Below are positions 1 to 7,262 of a DNA stretch of 35,704 nucleotides, piece by piece; position 1 is the stretch's first letter, and every line of letters begins with the position of its first letter. Both the position numbers and the translations under genes were made by a program. Under the pieces are notes generated by a model. That model searched no databases. It was not told the DNA's origin and was given only the letters and a program-made list of their open reading frames with translations. The stretch spans positions 1-35,704 of the forward strand of contig CAAELJ010000042.1 of assembly GCA_900756725.1 (NCBI GenBank), written 5' to 3'. The DNA comes from an uncultured Collinsella sp. (GTDB lineage: Bacteria > Actinomycetota > Coriobacteriia > Coriobacteriales > Coriobacteriaceae).

Positions 1-266
1 CTGGCAATGTCATCATCGATTTCCGCAAGTTTCTCGGGACTTGCGGCGTCTTTCGCGGCTTCGAGGTTTTTGAGCGCTTCCTGCATGGCTGCATACGCTC
101 TTTCCCTTGCGGCGGCCGCATCTTCCGTCTGCAAGGCAACTGCACCGGTGGGGGAGCTGATTTCCGCCGCGATCGCCGTTACGGGGGCGATTCCCGCGAC
201 AAGTGCCGCGGAAAGGGCGATGCCCACAGTTGCTCGTCTTGCTCTTCTTGCGAGAATGTCGTTCAT
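1..266 (-). CDS. Secreted protein, N-terminal part (runs off the left end)
   Basis: An open frame runs leftward from an ATG at 266 and stays open to the window edge, giving 88 residues. The start follows GAGGTG by 5 nt. The protein begins MNDILARRARRATVGIAL, a basic n-region, followed by a hydrophobic stretch and Ala-rich c-region ending near AIAAE, so a Sec signal peptide cleaved around residue 36 is likely. The visible mature part is Ala/Glu/Lys-rich (about residues 50-88) and looks helical or coiled-coil, as in stalk regions of surface proteins. The function cannot be assigned because most of the protein is outside the window. It is transcribed divergently from the ABC exporter operon. Confidence 0.75.
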   Translation of the reverse strand, partial: MNDILARRARRATVGIALSAALVAGIAPVTAIAAEISSPTGAVALQTEDAAAARERAYAAMQEALKNLEAAKDAASPEKLAEIDDDIA

Positions 267-298
267 CTCGGCACCTCATTTCAAGGGTCGGCGACTAA

Positions 299-327
299 CT
301 TGGTAGCACTAATGTAAGTATACCAAG
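299..327. promoter_or_regulatory. Inverted repeat CTTGGTA-N15-TACCAAG in divergent promoter region
   Basis: A perfect 7-bp inverted repeat with a 15-bp spacer (arm centres 22 bp apart, about two helical turns) lies 33 bp upstream of the leftward secreted-protein gene. A TATACT hexamer for the leftward strand (RC of 318-323) overlaps the distal arm. This geometry fits a dimeric repressor site over a -10 element, but the protein that would bind is unknown. Confidence 0.4.
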
Positions 328-481
328 TGGTCGACCCGACACTGGCTGGGCGTGCGCGTGCCTTTCCGCTTCTTTGGAAACCGAATCCCATTAGAAATGA
401 CGAGTTGTTTACGCTTCTTTTGGGCTCACCGTACTATCATGATTCGAATTGAGTGTGAATGATGATAGGGAGCGCCTTTAT

Positions 482-2362
482 ATGATTGAGTTGCTTAGGC
501 GTTTTGGTGGTAAGTTTCGCCGGTATATGGTGATTGGCCCTGCGTGCAAGTTGATCGAAGTGATCTTTGACCTGCTTACGCCGCTGGTGATTGCGCAGAT
601 GATCGATAAGGGCATCGGCGCACACGATGTCAACGCCGTCGTCCACTACGGTATGGTGCTTGGCGCCATGGCCGTGATCGGCATCTCGTTTACGCTCGTC
701 TGCCAAAAGATGGCGGCGCTCACCTCGCAGGGTATGGGTACCGATATCCGCGGTGCGCTCTACCAGCACATCAACAAGCTGAGCTATGCCGAGCTCGACC
801 GCTTTGGCACGCCGTCGCTCATCACGCGCATTACCAACGATGTCAACCAGGTGCAGCTTGCTGTGGCGCTGGGCGTACGTATGCTCATCCGCTGGCCCTT
901 TCTGGCGGTGGGCTCCATGGTCGCGGCCCTTGCCATCGACCTTAAGCTTGGCGTGATTTTCTTGATTTGCACGCCCGCCATTGGCCTGGTGTTTTGGTTT
1001 GTCATGGCGCGCTGCATTCCCTACTACAAGCAGCTGCAGGCAAAGCTCGATCGCATTGCGCTTATCTGCCGCGAAGGTCTTTCGGGCGCCCGCGTGGTTC
1101 GCGCCTTCGTGCGCGAGGACCATGAGCGCGAGCGCTTTGCCCAAGCCGCCGATGACCAGGCCAATACTGCCATCGCGGTGGGCAAGCTCTCGTCGATTCT
1201 CAACCCCGTCACGTTTCTTGTGATGAACCTAGGCGTATGCGCCATCCTGTGGGTGGGCGGCATCCAGGTCAACGTGGGCGAGCTCACGCAGGGTCAGGTC
1301 ATGGCGTTTGTGAACTACATGACGCAGACCCTCACCTCCATCGTCTACGTGGCCAACTTGGTCGTGGTCTTTACCAAGGCGAGCGCCAGCGCGTCGCGCA
1401 TCAACGAGGTGCTCAACTGTGAGCCGAGCATCACCGACGAGGACAACGAGCCGGTCGCACTGCCCGAGCCGAGCGAACTGGCGGGTGGCGCTGTTCCGGT
1501 CCCCGCGCTGAGCTTTGACCATGCGAGCTTCTCTTTTGGCGCCGGCGCTGCCAACGCCGTCAACGATGTGACGCTGGAGCTGCCGCTGGGCAAGACGCTC
1601 GGCATTATTGGCGGTACGGGCAGTGGTAAGTCCACGCTCGTCTCGCTCATCCCGCGCCTGTACGATGCGGGCACCGGCAGCGTGAGCGTGATGGGCGCCG
1701 ACGTGCGCACCTGGCCGCTTGATCAGCTGCGCCACGTGGTCGCGACCGTTCCGCAGCGCGCGTCGCTGGTGAGCGGCACCATCCGCAGCAACCTGACCTG
1801 GCGTGACGAGTCGGCGACCGACGAGGAGCTCTGGGCAGCGCTCGATATGGCGCAGGCGAGCGAGTTCGTGCGCAACAAGCCGCGGGGGCTCGACGCCCCG
1901 GTCGAGGCGGGCGGCAAGAACTTTAGCGGTGGCCAGCGCCAGCGCCTGACCATCGCGCGCGCCCTGGTGGGCTCGCCACAGGTCCTGATTATGGACGACT
2001 CCGCCTCGGCACTCGACTTTAAGACCGACGCGGCGCTTCGCCATGCCATTCGCGAGCGCAGCGTGCGCGGTGCCGCCGAGGGCGGGCTGCCGCTCACGAC
2101 GGTCATCGTGAGCCAGCGCGTCTCGACCGTGCGCGACGCCGACATGATCTGCGTACTCGACCACGGCTCGGTTGCGGGCCTTGGCACGCATGACGAGCTG
2201 TATGCAAGCTGCCAGCTCTATCGCGAGATTTGCCAGTCGCAGCTTCGTCGCGAGGAGCTCGAGGGTCAGCAGGGGAGCGCGACGCCCACGCCCACGCCCA
2301 CCCCAAGACCCGCGTCCGCTCCGACCGTCCCCGCATCTGTCTGCGCAAAGGAGGGCTGCTAA
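482..2362 (+). CDS. ABC exporter half-transporter, ATPase-degenerate subunit
   Basis: A 626-residue type IV ABC exporter half: an N-terminal six-helix membrane domain (about 20-310) followed by a nucleotide-binding domain. Walker A GGTGSGKST is at about 377-385 and a canonical FSGGQ signature at 481. The Walker B end reads MDDSAS, so the catalytic Glu is Asp (D506), and the switch His is Gln (SQRVST, Q545). These are the hallmarks of the non-hydrolysing site partner in heterodimeric exporters such as TM287/288. The C-terminus is a Pro/Thr-rich tail encoded by near-perfect hexanucleotide repeats. An in-frame TTG at 449 would add 11 residues, but ATG 482 sits 9 nt after AGGGAG and is preferred. 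Its stop directly abuts the next ATG, so the pair is co-translated. The exported substrate is unknown; multidrug or peptide export are the usual options. Confidence 0.93.
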   Translation: MIELLRRFGGKFRRYMVIGPACKLIEVIFDLLTPLVIAQMIDKGIGAHDVNAVVHYGMVLGAMAVIGISFTLVCQKMAALTSQGMGTDIRGALYQHINKLSYAELDRFGTPSLITRITNDVNQVQLAVALGVRMLIRWPFLAVGSMVAALAIDLKLGVIFLICTPAIGLVFWFVMARCIPYYKQLQAKLDRIALICREGLSGARVVRAFVREDHERERFAQAADDQANTAIAVGKLSSILNPVTFLVMNLGVCAILWVGGIQVNVGELTQGQVMAFVNYMTQTLTSIVYVANLVVVFTKASASASRINEVLNCEPSITDEDNEPVALPEPSELAGGAVPVPALSFDHASFSFGAGAANAVNDVTLELPLGKTLGIIGGTGSGKSTLVSLIPRLYDAGTGSVSVMGADVRTWPLDQLRHVVATVPQRASLVSGTIRSNLTWRDESATDEELWAALDMAQASEFVRNKPRGLDAPVEAGGKNFSGGQRQRLTIARALVGSPQVLIMDDSASALDFKTDAALRHAIRERSVRGAAEGGLPLTTVIVSQRVSTVRDADMICVLDHGSVAGLGTHDELYASCQLYREICQSQLRREELEGQQGSATPTPTPTPRPASAPTVPASVCAKEGC

Positions 2363-4222
2363 ATGAATCCGTACACTTCTTCCGGTTCGGTCGCCACGAT
2401 GACGGCCAACGTGTCCGGCAACGATAGCCTCAACGACCTGGGCGACGGCCCGCGCCAGCCCGGCGACCCCGAGCGCTATCCCGTGGGCGCGGTGACCCGC
2501 CGCCTGATGGGCTACGTCCGTCCGCACCGTATTTCGTTTACGGCGTCGTTTGTGAGCGCCGCTATCTCGGTGATTCTGCAGCTCTACACGCCTATCCTTA
2601 TCGGCGAGGGTATCGACCTGATCGTTGCCGCGGGCCAGGTGGACTTCGACGCGCTGCTGCCGCTTGTCACCAAGCTCGCGATTGTCGTCGTAGGCGCCGC
2701 GGCCTTCCAGTGGCTGCAGGGCTATTGCGTCAACCGTCTGTCCTACGAGACGGTGCGCGATATGCGCGTGGAGGCAAGCGACAAGCTCAGCCGCATGCCG
2801 CTCAGCTTTATCGACGGCCATGCCCACGGCGACCTTATGAGCCGCGTGGTCAACGACGTCGACCAGGTCGGCGACGGTCTGCTGCAGGGCTTTACCCAGC
2901 TCTTTACCGGCGTCATCACCATCGTGGGCACGCTTGCGTTTATGCTCTCCATTAACCTGACCATGACGCTCGTGGTGGTGCTCGTCACGCCGCTTTCCAT
3001 CTTTGCGGCCGGCGCCATCGCCAAGCTCTCCAACAAGAGCTTTTCGGCCCAGCAGCGCATCCAGGGCATGCTCGGTGGCCATATCGAGGAATACGTGGGC
3101 GAGCAAAAGCTCGTGGACGCGTTTGCCTACGGTCCGAGCGCTCAGCAGCGCTTCGATGCACTCAATGCCGAGCTTTATACGGCAGGTGAGCGCGCGCAGT
3201 TTATGGGTTCGCTTTCCAACCCCGGCACGCGCTTTATCAACAATATCATCTACGCCGTGGTTGCCGTGATCGGCTGCGTGGGCGTGATCACGGGCGTGCC
3301 CGCGGCGCTTACGGTGGGCGGCGTGCAGATTTTCCTGTCCTACGCCAACCAGTACACCAAGCCGTTCAACGAGGTCACCAATGTCATTACGCAGATTCAG
3401 ACGGCGTATGCCTCGGCGCGCCGCATGTTCGCGCTGCTCGATGCACGCGAACAGGAGCCCGACGCGTCGGACGCCGTGGAACTTGCTGCCCCGCAGGGTG
3501 AGGTGACTTTTGAGCATGTGGACTTTAGCTACGTGCCCGACCGCAAGCTGCTGCAGGATATCTGTATTGAGGCCAAACCCGGCATGCGCTTTGCCCTCGT
3601 TGGCCCCACGGGCTGCGGCAAGACAACGCTCATCAATTTGCTACTGCGATTCTACGATATCGATGCCGGGCGCATCTTGGTGGACGGTCGCTCGTCGCGC
3701 GACTACACGCGCTCGAGCCTGCGCCGTGCCTTTGGCATGGTGCTGCAGGACACTTGGCTGTTCGAGGGCACGGTGGCGGATAACATCGCGTACGGTTGTC
3801 CCGACGCCACGCGCGAGCAGATCATCGAGGCTGCCAAGCGCGCGCATGCGCACAAGTTTATCGTGCAGCTGCCGAAAGGCTACGATACGGTGATCGGCGA
3901 GGACGGCGGCACGTTTAGCCAGGGCCAAAAACAGCTGCTGTGCATCGCTCGCGTCATGCTCACCGACCCGGCGATCTTGCTGCTGGACGAGGCGACGTCG
4001 AGCATCGATACCCGCACCGAGCTGCAGGTTCAGGCGGCATTCGACGAGCTCATGGCAGGTCGCACAAGCTTTGTCGTGGCACACCGCCTGTCGACGATTC
4101 GCAACGCCGATTGCATCCTGGTAATGCGCGACGGCGAGATTATCGAGCGCGGCACGCACGACGAGCTGCTCGCGGCAGGCGGCTTTTATGCCGAGCTCTA
4201 CCGCAGCCAGTTCGCCCAGTAA
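2363..4222 (+). CDS. ABC exporter half-transporter, catalytic subunit
   Basis: A 619-residue partner of the preceding gene. A soluble N-terminal lead of about 45 residues is followed by six predicted membrane helices (about 55-345) and an ATPase domain. Walker A GPTGCGKTT is at 414, Walker B ends LLLDEATSS with Glu543, and the switch motif AHRLST has His574, so this subunit keeps hydrolysis residues. Its signature is FSQGQ (518) instead of SGGQ. In heterodimers the degenerate site joins one subunit's altered Walker B with the other's altered signature, and the two genes match that exactly. The ribosome site AAAGGAGG (2348-2355) lies inside the end of the upstream gene, 7 nt before ATG. No promoter is evident between the two genes. 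Confidence 0.94.
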   Translation: MNPYTSSGSVATMTANVSGNDSLNDLGDGPRQPGDPERYPVGAVTRRLMGYVRPHRISFTASFVSAAISVILQLYTPILIGEGIDLIVAAGQVDFDALLPLVTKLAIVVVGAAAFQWLQGYCVNRLSYETVRDMRVEASDKLSRMPLSFIDGHAHGDLMSRVVNDVDQVGDGLLQGFTQLFTGVITIVGTLAFMLSINLTMTLVVVLVTPLSIFAAGAIAKLSNKSFSAQQRIQGMLGGHIEEYVGEQKLVDAFAYGPSAQQRFDALNAELYTAGERAQFMGSLSNPGTRFINNIIYAVVAVIGCVGVITGVPAALTVGGVQIFLSYANQYTKPFNEVTNVITQIQTAYASARRMFALLDAREQEPDASDAVELAAPQGEVTFEHVDFSYVPDRKLLQDICIEAKPGMRFALVGPTGCGKTTLINLLLRFYDIDAGRILVDGRSSRDYTRSSLRRAFGMVLQDTWLFEGTVADNIAYGCPDATREQIIEAAKRAHAHKFIVQLPKGYDTVIGEDGGTFSQGQKQLLCIARVMLTDPAILLLDEATSSIDTRTELQVQAAFDELMAGRTSFVVAHRLSTIRNADCILVMRDGEIIERGTHDELLAAGGFYAELYRSQFAQ

Positions 4223-4262
4223 GCAAGCCCGTGGGGCTAATTAATCAATCGACAGACGGTGG

Positions 4263-4290
4263 TTTACATCTGTCACGTTAGTACTAAGAT
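4263..4290 (+). promoter_or_regulatory. Candidate sigma-70-type promoter for the flavodoxin gene
   Basis: TTTACA (4263-4268) and TAAGAT (4285-4290) are separated by 16 bp. They are close to consensus and lie 53 bp before the flavodoxin start, in the AT-rich gap after the exporter genes. A short dyad CTAAT-N7-ATTAG follows just downstream, near the expected transcription start, and could be an operator. Confidence 0.45.
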
Positions 4291-4343
4291 ATTCATCTAA
4301 TAAATTGCATTAGTGGCTTTAGTTTTGGGGGAAACGAGGCAAC

Positions 4344-4901
4344 GTGACTATGACGTGCTCTTTGGTGGTTAACAGCAAGAGCGGTAATACCAGGATGGTT
4401 TCGGGTGCGATCAAGCGCGCTCTGCAGGCTGCGGGCGTTGAGTTTGTCCATGCCGCGGCGTTGAGCGACGATGCGGATGCAGATCAGGTTGCGCTCGAGG
4501 CGCAGGGCGCCTGCGCGGCCGACACGGTGCTCGTCGGTTTTTGGTGCGACAAGGGCGCGTGCACGCCTTCGGTCGCGGCGTTGCTCTCCGCCTTGCACGG
4601 CAAGCGCGTCTTCCTGTTTGGCACCTGCGGCTTTGGTGCCGACCAGAGCTATTACCAGCAGATTATTGATCGCGTAACTTCCAATTTGGCTGGGGATGCC
4701 GAGCTTGCGGGCTGGGCGATGTGCCAGGGCAAGATGGGCCCCGCGGTCAAGCAGCGCTACGAGGCCATGCTCGAGCAAGATCCCGAAAACGCCCAATTTA
4801 AGATGCTGCTCGACAACTGGGTTGCCGCGAAGGATCACCCCACCAAGGAGGATCTGGACAACATGGCGGCGGCGGCCAAGAAGGCCGTGCTGGGCGAGTA
4901 G
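4344..4901 (+). CDS. Flavodoxin-family protein
   Basis: A 185-residue single-domain protein. The N-terminal VNSKSGNTRMV (about residues 9-19) is the FMN phosphate-binding loop of flavodoxins, and the later segments VGFWCDKG and FGTCGFG match the Flavodoxin_3-like group, where they shape the isoalloxazine site. Such proteins carry electrons to partner enzymes; related gut-bacterial flavodoxins include BilS, the partner of bilirubin reductase, but no reductase gene is adjacent here, so that role is not claimed. The C-terminal helix-rich 60 residues are usual for the group. GTG 4344 and ATG 4350 are both possible starts, with GAGG 4 or 10 nt upstream; the longer form is given. It is probably monocistronic, with its own promoter and terminator. 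Confidence 0.85.
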   Translation: MTMTCSLVVNSKSGNTRMVSGAIKRALQAAGVEFVHAAALSDDADADQVALEAQGACAADTVLVGFWCDKGACTPSVAALLSALHGKRVFLFGTCGFGADQSYYQQIIDRVTSNLAGDAELAGWAMCQGKMGPAVKQRYEAMLEQDPENAQFKMLLDNWVAAKDHPTKEDLDNMAAAAKKAVLGE

Positions 4902-4937
4902 ACGTGTCGCCTCGCGCTCGAAATAATACAAACGTGA

Positions 4938-4964
4938 AAGCCTCGAAATTCTCGAGGCTTTTTT
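4938..4964 (+). terminator. Rho-independent terminator after flavodoxin gene
   Basis: AAGCCTCGA (4938-4946) pairs perfectly with TCGAGGCTT (4952-4960) around a 5-nt loop, and the stem runs into TTTTTT (4959-4964). It begins 37 bp after the flavodoxin stop codon. Confidence 0.9.
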
Positions 4965-4983
4965 CGTGACACGAGGGTGCGCC

Positions 4984-5139
4984 GTGGCGAGCGTCTGGGG
5001 CGACGTTTTCCATCATCCGGATGATGAGTCGGTTTTGAATGATACAGTCTCGTGCATTCGCTGGATGTATCGCCAGATGGAGTACGGCTACAAAACGTAC
5101 CCGGGCTTCTTTACGCACCATTCGATGGGATTCATGTAG
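4984..5139 (+). pseudogene. Possible 51-residue ORF or gene remnant
   Basis: A GTG-initiated frame encodes 51 residues ending with a Tyr/His/Met-rich segment (YKTYPGFFTHHSMGFM). The composition is not like random GC-rich frames here, but no Shine-Dalgarno sequence precedes it and it starts 20 bp after a terminator. I do not recognise the family. It may be the decayed tail of an older gene whose 5' end has been lost; it could equally be non-coding. Confidence 0.25.
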
Positions 5140-5220
5140 TAAGACGCCGCCGGGCGGGCGCCACATTGCAGAACCTAGGCCTAGCAGGTGGCTGATAATT
5201 CCATACCCAAAATGTATCCA

Positions 5221-5406
5221 GAGTGGGATGGGCTTTCCGGATGGGCGGGGTTGCGGAAGCCGTGTCCCGGAATTTGCCTTTGGAATGGGATGTGGTTTCC
5301 GGTTGAGGGGTCTGGCGGAAAGCGCGACCCGGAATTTGCGGCCGAAGTGGGATGTGGCTTCCCAACGGGGCCGCAAGCGGAAACCACATCCCACCTCGCA
5401 AGCGAA
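5221..5406. repeat. Three tandem 62-bp hairpin repeats
   Basis: Units begin at 5221, 5283 and 5345 with an exact 62-bp period. Each opens with (G/A)A/G-TGGGATG-(T)GG-YTTCC, and units 1 and 2 share CCCGGAATTTGC near the end. Each unit is internally palindromic: in unit 3, GTGGGATGTGGCTTCC (5347-5362) faces GGAAACCACATCCCAC (5379-5394), 15 of 16 pairs matching across a 16-nt loop; units 1 and 2 form weaker versions. A partial fourth half (GGACACGGTTTCC) follows near 5412. This resembles bacterial REP/BIME-type intergenic elements. The units do not encode a protein in any consistent frame. Confidence 0.8.
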
Positions 5407-5826
5407 TTCTAGGACACGGTTTCCAGCGGGTTATGGGCTGCGAACTAGATGGGGCAGCCATGAAACTCAGATAGGGGGGTTAAAAACAAATGGTACATCC
5501 GGCAGTTAATTTAATGTGGGGGGGGGTACGATTCTTTTGGTTGCGCAAAATATCGGACCTCCTATTGAGGAATTGAGTAGCGGGTCGATCACAGATATTG
5601 GATAAAACAGACTAATTTGGGGATAAATGACCACTTACGCCAAAATAAGTAGCATTTAGCGACAAAACATTGAAAAATGTGTAGCACATCGCTATGTTTT
5701 TATTACGAAAAGATTCCAAATTGGCTTATTTCGGACTCGCTATTCAAGCGCCTTGCGGTTTCTGCTGAAACTTGCTGACCCTTGGATTGGTCGAATTAAG
5801 GCCTCGATGGGGATGAATTAATTATT
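5407..5826 (+). promoter_or_regulatory. AT-rich leader region of the surface operon, with a G9 tract
   Basis: This 420-bp stretch has no convincing gene. It is much more AT-rich than its surroundings and holds runs of six G (5474-5479) and nine G (5518-5526). It also has a dyad TAGCGA...TCGCTA (about 5657-5694) enclosing ACATT-gaaa-AATGT. It must contain the promoter of the signal peptidase operon, but no hexamer pair stands out; TTGCTG with AATTAA 16 bp later, near 5773-5800, is the best weak candidate. Confidence 0.5.
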
Positions 5827-6384
5827 ATGGCGGCGCGCGGACTCAAACGATTTATTGCGCTTCTTAGTAGCTTGGTGCTTGTGCTCGTCATGGCCCTTGC
5901 CGTCGTTTCTTTTGTTCCTCGCGCATTTGGATACATGCCCTTTGCTGTGCTTTCGGGCTCTATGGAACCCGATCTCCCCGTTGGCTCCATGGTGTTTGTC
6001 CGCCAGGTTGAGCCAACGGATATTGCCGTGGGCGACAATGCAACCTTTTACCGATCGGACGGCGCCGTGGTGACGCACCGGGTGTACGAGGTCGACCCTG
6101 TGGCGCAGACGATCAGCACGCAGGGAATCGCAAACAAAAATGCAGATGGAACCATCATGCACGACGCCGAGCAGACGCCTTTTTCACGTGTGATCGGTGT
6201 CGTTTCTTTTTGTGTCCCTTACCTGGGCTTCGTTAACGCATATTGCACGACGATGCCCGGTTTGCTTGTTGTGGTGGCCGTTCTGGCGCTGCTGGTCGCG
6301 GCGTCGATTGTGCTCGATCGGATGGTTCCCGACGAGCCTGCGGGCAAGCATACCCGCGCGCATGCGAGGGAGCGGCGTTCATAG
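5827..6384 (+). CDS. sipW: SipW-like signal peptidase I (S26B type)
   Basis: A 185-residue membrane serine protease. An N-terminal membrane helix (9-30) precedes the nucleophile motif LSGSMEP with Ser45. The second catalytic residue is His84 in VVTHRVYEV, where ordinary bacterial LepB has Lys, so this belongs to the archaeal/ER-like S26B branch that includes Bacillus SipW. A second helix lies at 142-163, followed by a basic cytoplasmic tail. Known SipW enzymes process TasA and TapA before fibre assembly, and the three small downstream proteins carry the matching signals. The start is fixed by a stop immediately upstream in frame-compatible reading, but only a weak GGGG-type ribosome site lies about 12 nt away. 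It is the first gene of the operon. A 71-nt gap holding a hairpin separates it from its presumed main substrate. Confidence 0.93.
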   Translation: MAARGLKRFIALLSSLVLVLVMALAVVSFVPRAFGYMPFAVLSGSMEPDLPVGSMVFVRQVEPTDIAVGDNATFYRSDGAVVTHRVYEVDPVAQTISTQGIANKNADGTIMHDAEQTPFSRVIGVVSFCVPYLGFVNAYCTTMPGLLVVVAVLALLVAASIVLDRMVPDEPAGKHTRAHARERRS

Positions 6385-6401
6385 CGGCAGGGGAGAGGTG
6401 T

Positions 6402-6425
6402 CGGCAACGGCAAGGGCCGTTGCCG
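6402..6425 (+). promoter_or_regulatory. Perfect 10-bp hairpin between sipW and the major subunit gene
   Basis: CGGCAACGGC (6402-6411) pairs perfectly with GCCGTTGCCG (6416-6425) around a four-base AAGG loop. No T run follows, so it is unlikely to terminate. It ends 15 nt before the AAAGGAAG ribosome site of the next gene. A role as an mRNA processing or 5'-stabilising structure that raises subunit yield is inferred. Confidence 0.6.
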
Positions 6426-6455
6426 GGGAAGTCGATTTTCGAAAGGAAGAGAACG

Positions 6456-7172
6456 ATGGAAAACAAGAAGAAAAAACGCTACGGCATCATTGCCGCCTTG
6501 CTGCTGCTGGTACTGGCCGCCGGCGTGGGCACCTACGCATGGCTGACGGCGACCCAAACCAAGGTGAATGAGTTCACGGTTGGTAGCATCGACAAGCCTG
6601 AAGTGAAGCCCGACCCTGATCAGCCGAACAAGCCCGGCGACAAGCCCACGGACCCCTCAGTGGATGGTTATCTGTTCGAGACCAAATGGACCGATAAATC
6701 CAAGATGATTCCCGGCACCACCATCAATAAGAACCCCAACGTCGGCATCGGCAAGGATTCCGATAGCTCCTATGTGTTCATCTATGTGAAGAACGCAATT
6801 GTGAAGACAGACGCCGAAAACGCCCTTGCCAAGACCCCGTACTTCACCCTTAATTCCAACTGGAAACCGGTTGCTACTGACCAGGTGAAGACCAACGGTA
6901 GCGAAGGCCAGTACGTGAGCGGTCTGTTCGTGTACACCAATAACACTAGCGATCCGGCTGTGCTTACCCCTTCCGACGGAAAGGCAGCCTATACCGGCGA
7001 GCTGTTCAGCACGGTGAGTATTCCGAATACGCTGAACAGCACGGATGTTGTTCAAGGTCCCGCTATGACAGTCTCCTGCTACATCTTCGGTGCCGACCAG
7101 AAGGGCGACAAGGCCGATGCTGCCACCAACGCCCTTGAGCAGGCCAAGGAATGGGCTAAGACTCAGGCTTAA
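6456..7172 (+). CDS. TasA/CalY-like SipW-dependent surface protein (putative major subunit)
   Basis: A 238-residue protein. The signal region (KKKKR, then helix 10-26, then GTYAWLTATQTKVNEFTVGS) is the SipW-dependent type: GT-x-A-aromatic near the cleavage site, and N-x-F-x-x-GS starting the first mature strand. A Pro/Asp/Lys linker (about 45-65) is followed by a Thr/Ser/Asn-rich beta domain with MIPGTTINKNPNV and SYVFIYVKN, the PG...V-x-N pattern of camelysin/TasA folds. ATG 6456 follows AAAGGAAG by a good distance; the longer frame from 6243 overlaps sipW and is rejected. A strong but C-interrupted terminator directly downstream suggests it is made in excess of the later genes. The composition and position suggest a fibre subunit, which is an inference. 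Confidence 0.87.
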   Translation: MENKKKKRYGIIAALLLLVLAAGVGTYAWLTATQTKVNEFTVGSIDKPEVKPDPDQPNKPGDKPTDPSVDGYLFETKWTDKSKMIPGTTINKNPNVGIGKDSDSSYVFIYVKNAIVKTDAENALAKTPYFTLNSNWKPVATDQVKTNGSEGQYVSGLFVYTNNTSDPAVLTPSDGKAAYTGELFSTVSIPNTLNSTDVVQGPAMTVSCYIFGADQKGDKADAATNALEQAKEWAKTQA

Positions 7173-7182
7173 TCCCCCCTCA

Positions 7183-7242
7183 ACCGAGATCCCGGCTCGC
7201 CCCCACCCCTATATTCGGGTCGGGATCTCGGTCCCCCTTTTT
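7183..7242 (+). terminator. Intra-operon terminator, probably leaky
   Basis: ACCGAGATCCCG (7183-7194) pairs perfectly over 12 bp with CGGGATCTCGGT (7221-7232), with a 26-nt loop. The stem is followed by CCCCC then TTTTT, so the U tract is displaced by five C residues. This should weaken termination and allow partial read-through into the downstream gene, 20 bp away, which lacks an obvious promoter. Confidence 0.75.
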
Positions 7243-7262
7243 ATCGACGACTGGCGAACGTA

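Noticed and set aside
1229..3517. 762-codon minus-strand frame across both ABC genes
   Set aside because: Antisense shadow of GC-rich coding DNA; Ala/Arg/His-rich with no recognisable motif, and both ABC proteins are certain.
4798..5394. 198-codon minus-strand frame across the terminator and the 62-bp repeats
   Set aside because: It runs through a rho-independent terminator and repeats, translates to Pro/Arg-rich sequence and overlaps the flavodoxin gene.
5221..5406. CRISPR-like array
   Set aside because: The 62-bp units are contiguous and diverged, with no unique spacers and no cas genes.
6243..6455. Longer start for the first TasA-like protein
   Set aside because: It would overlap sipW by 140 bp and place 71 Arg/Ala-rich residues before a perfect SipW-type signal that has its own ribosome site.
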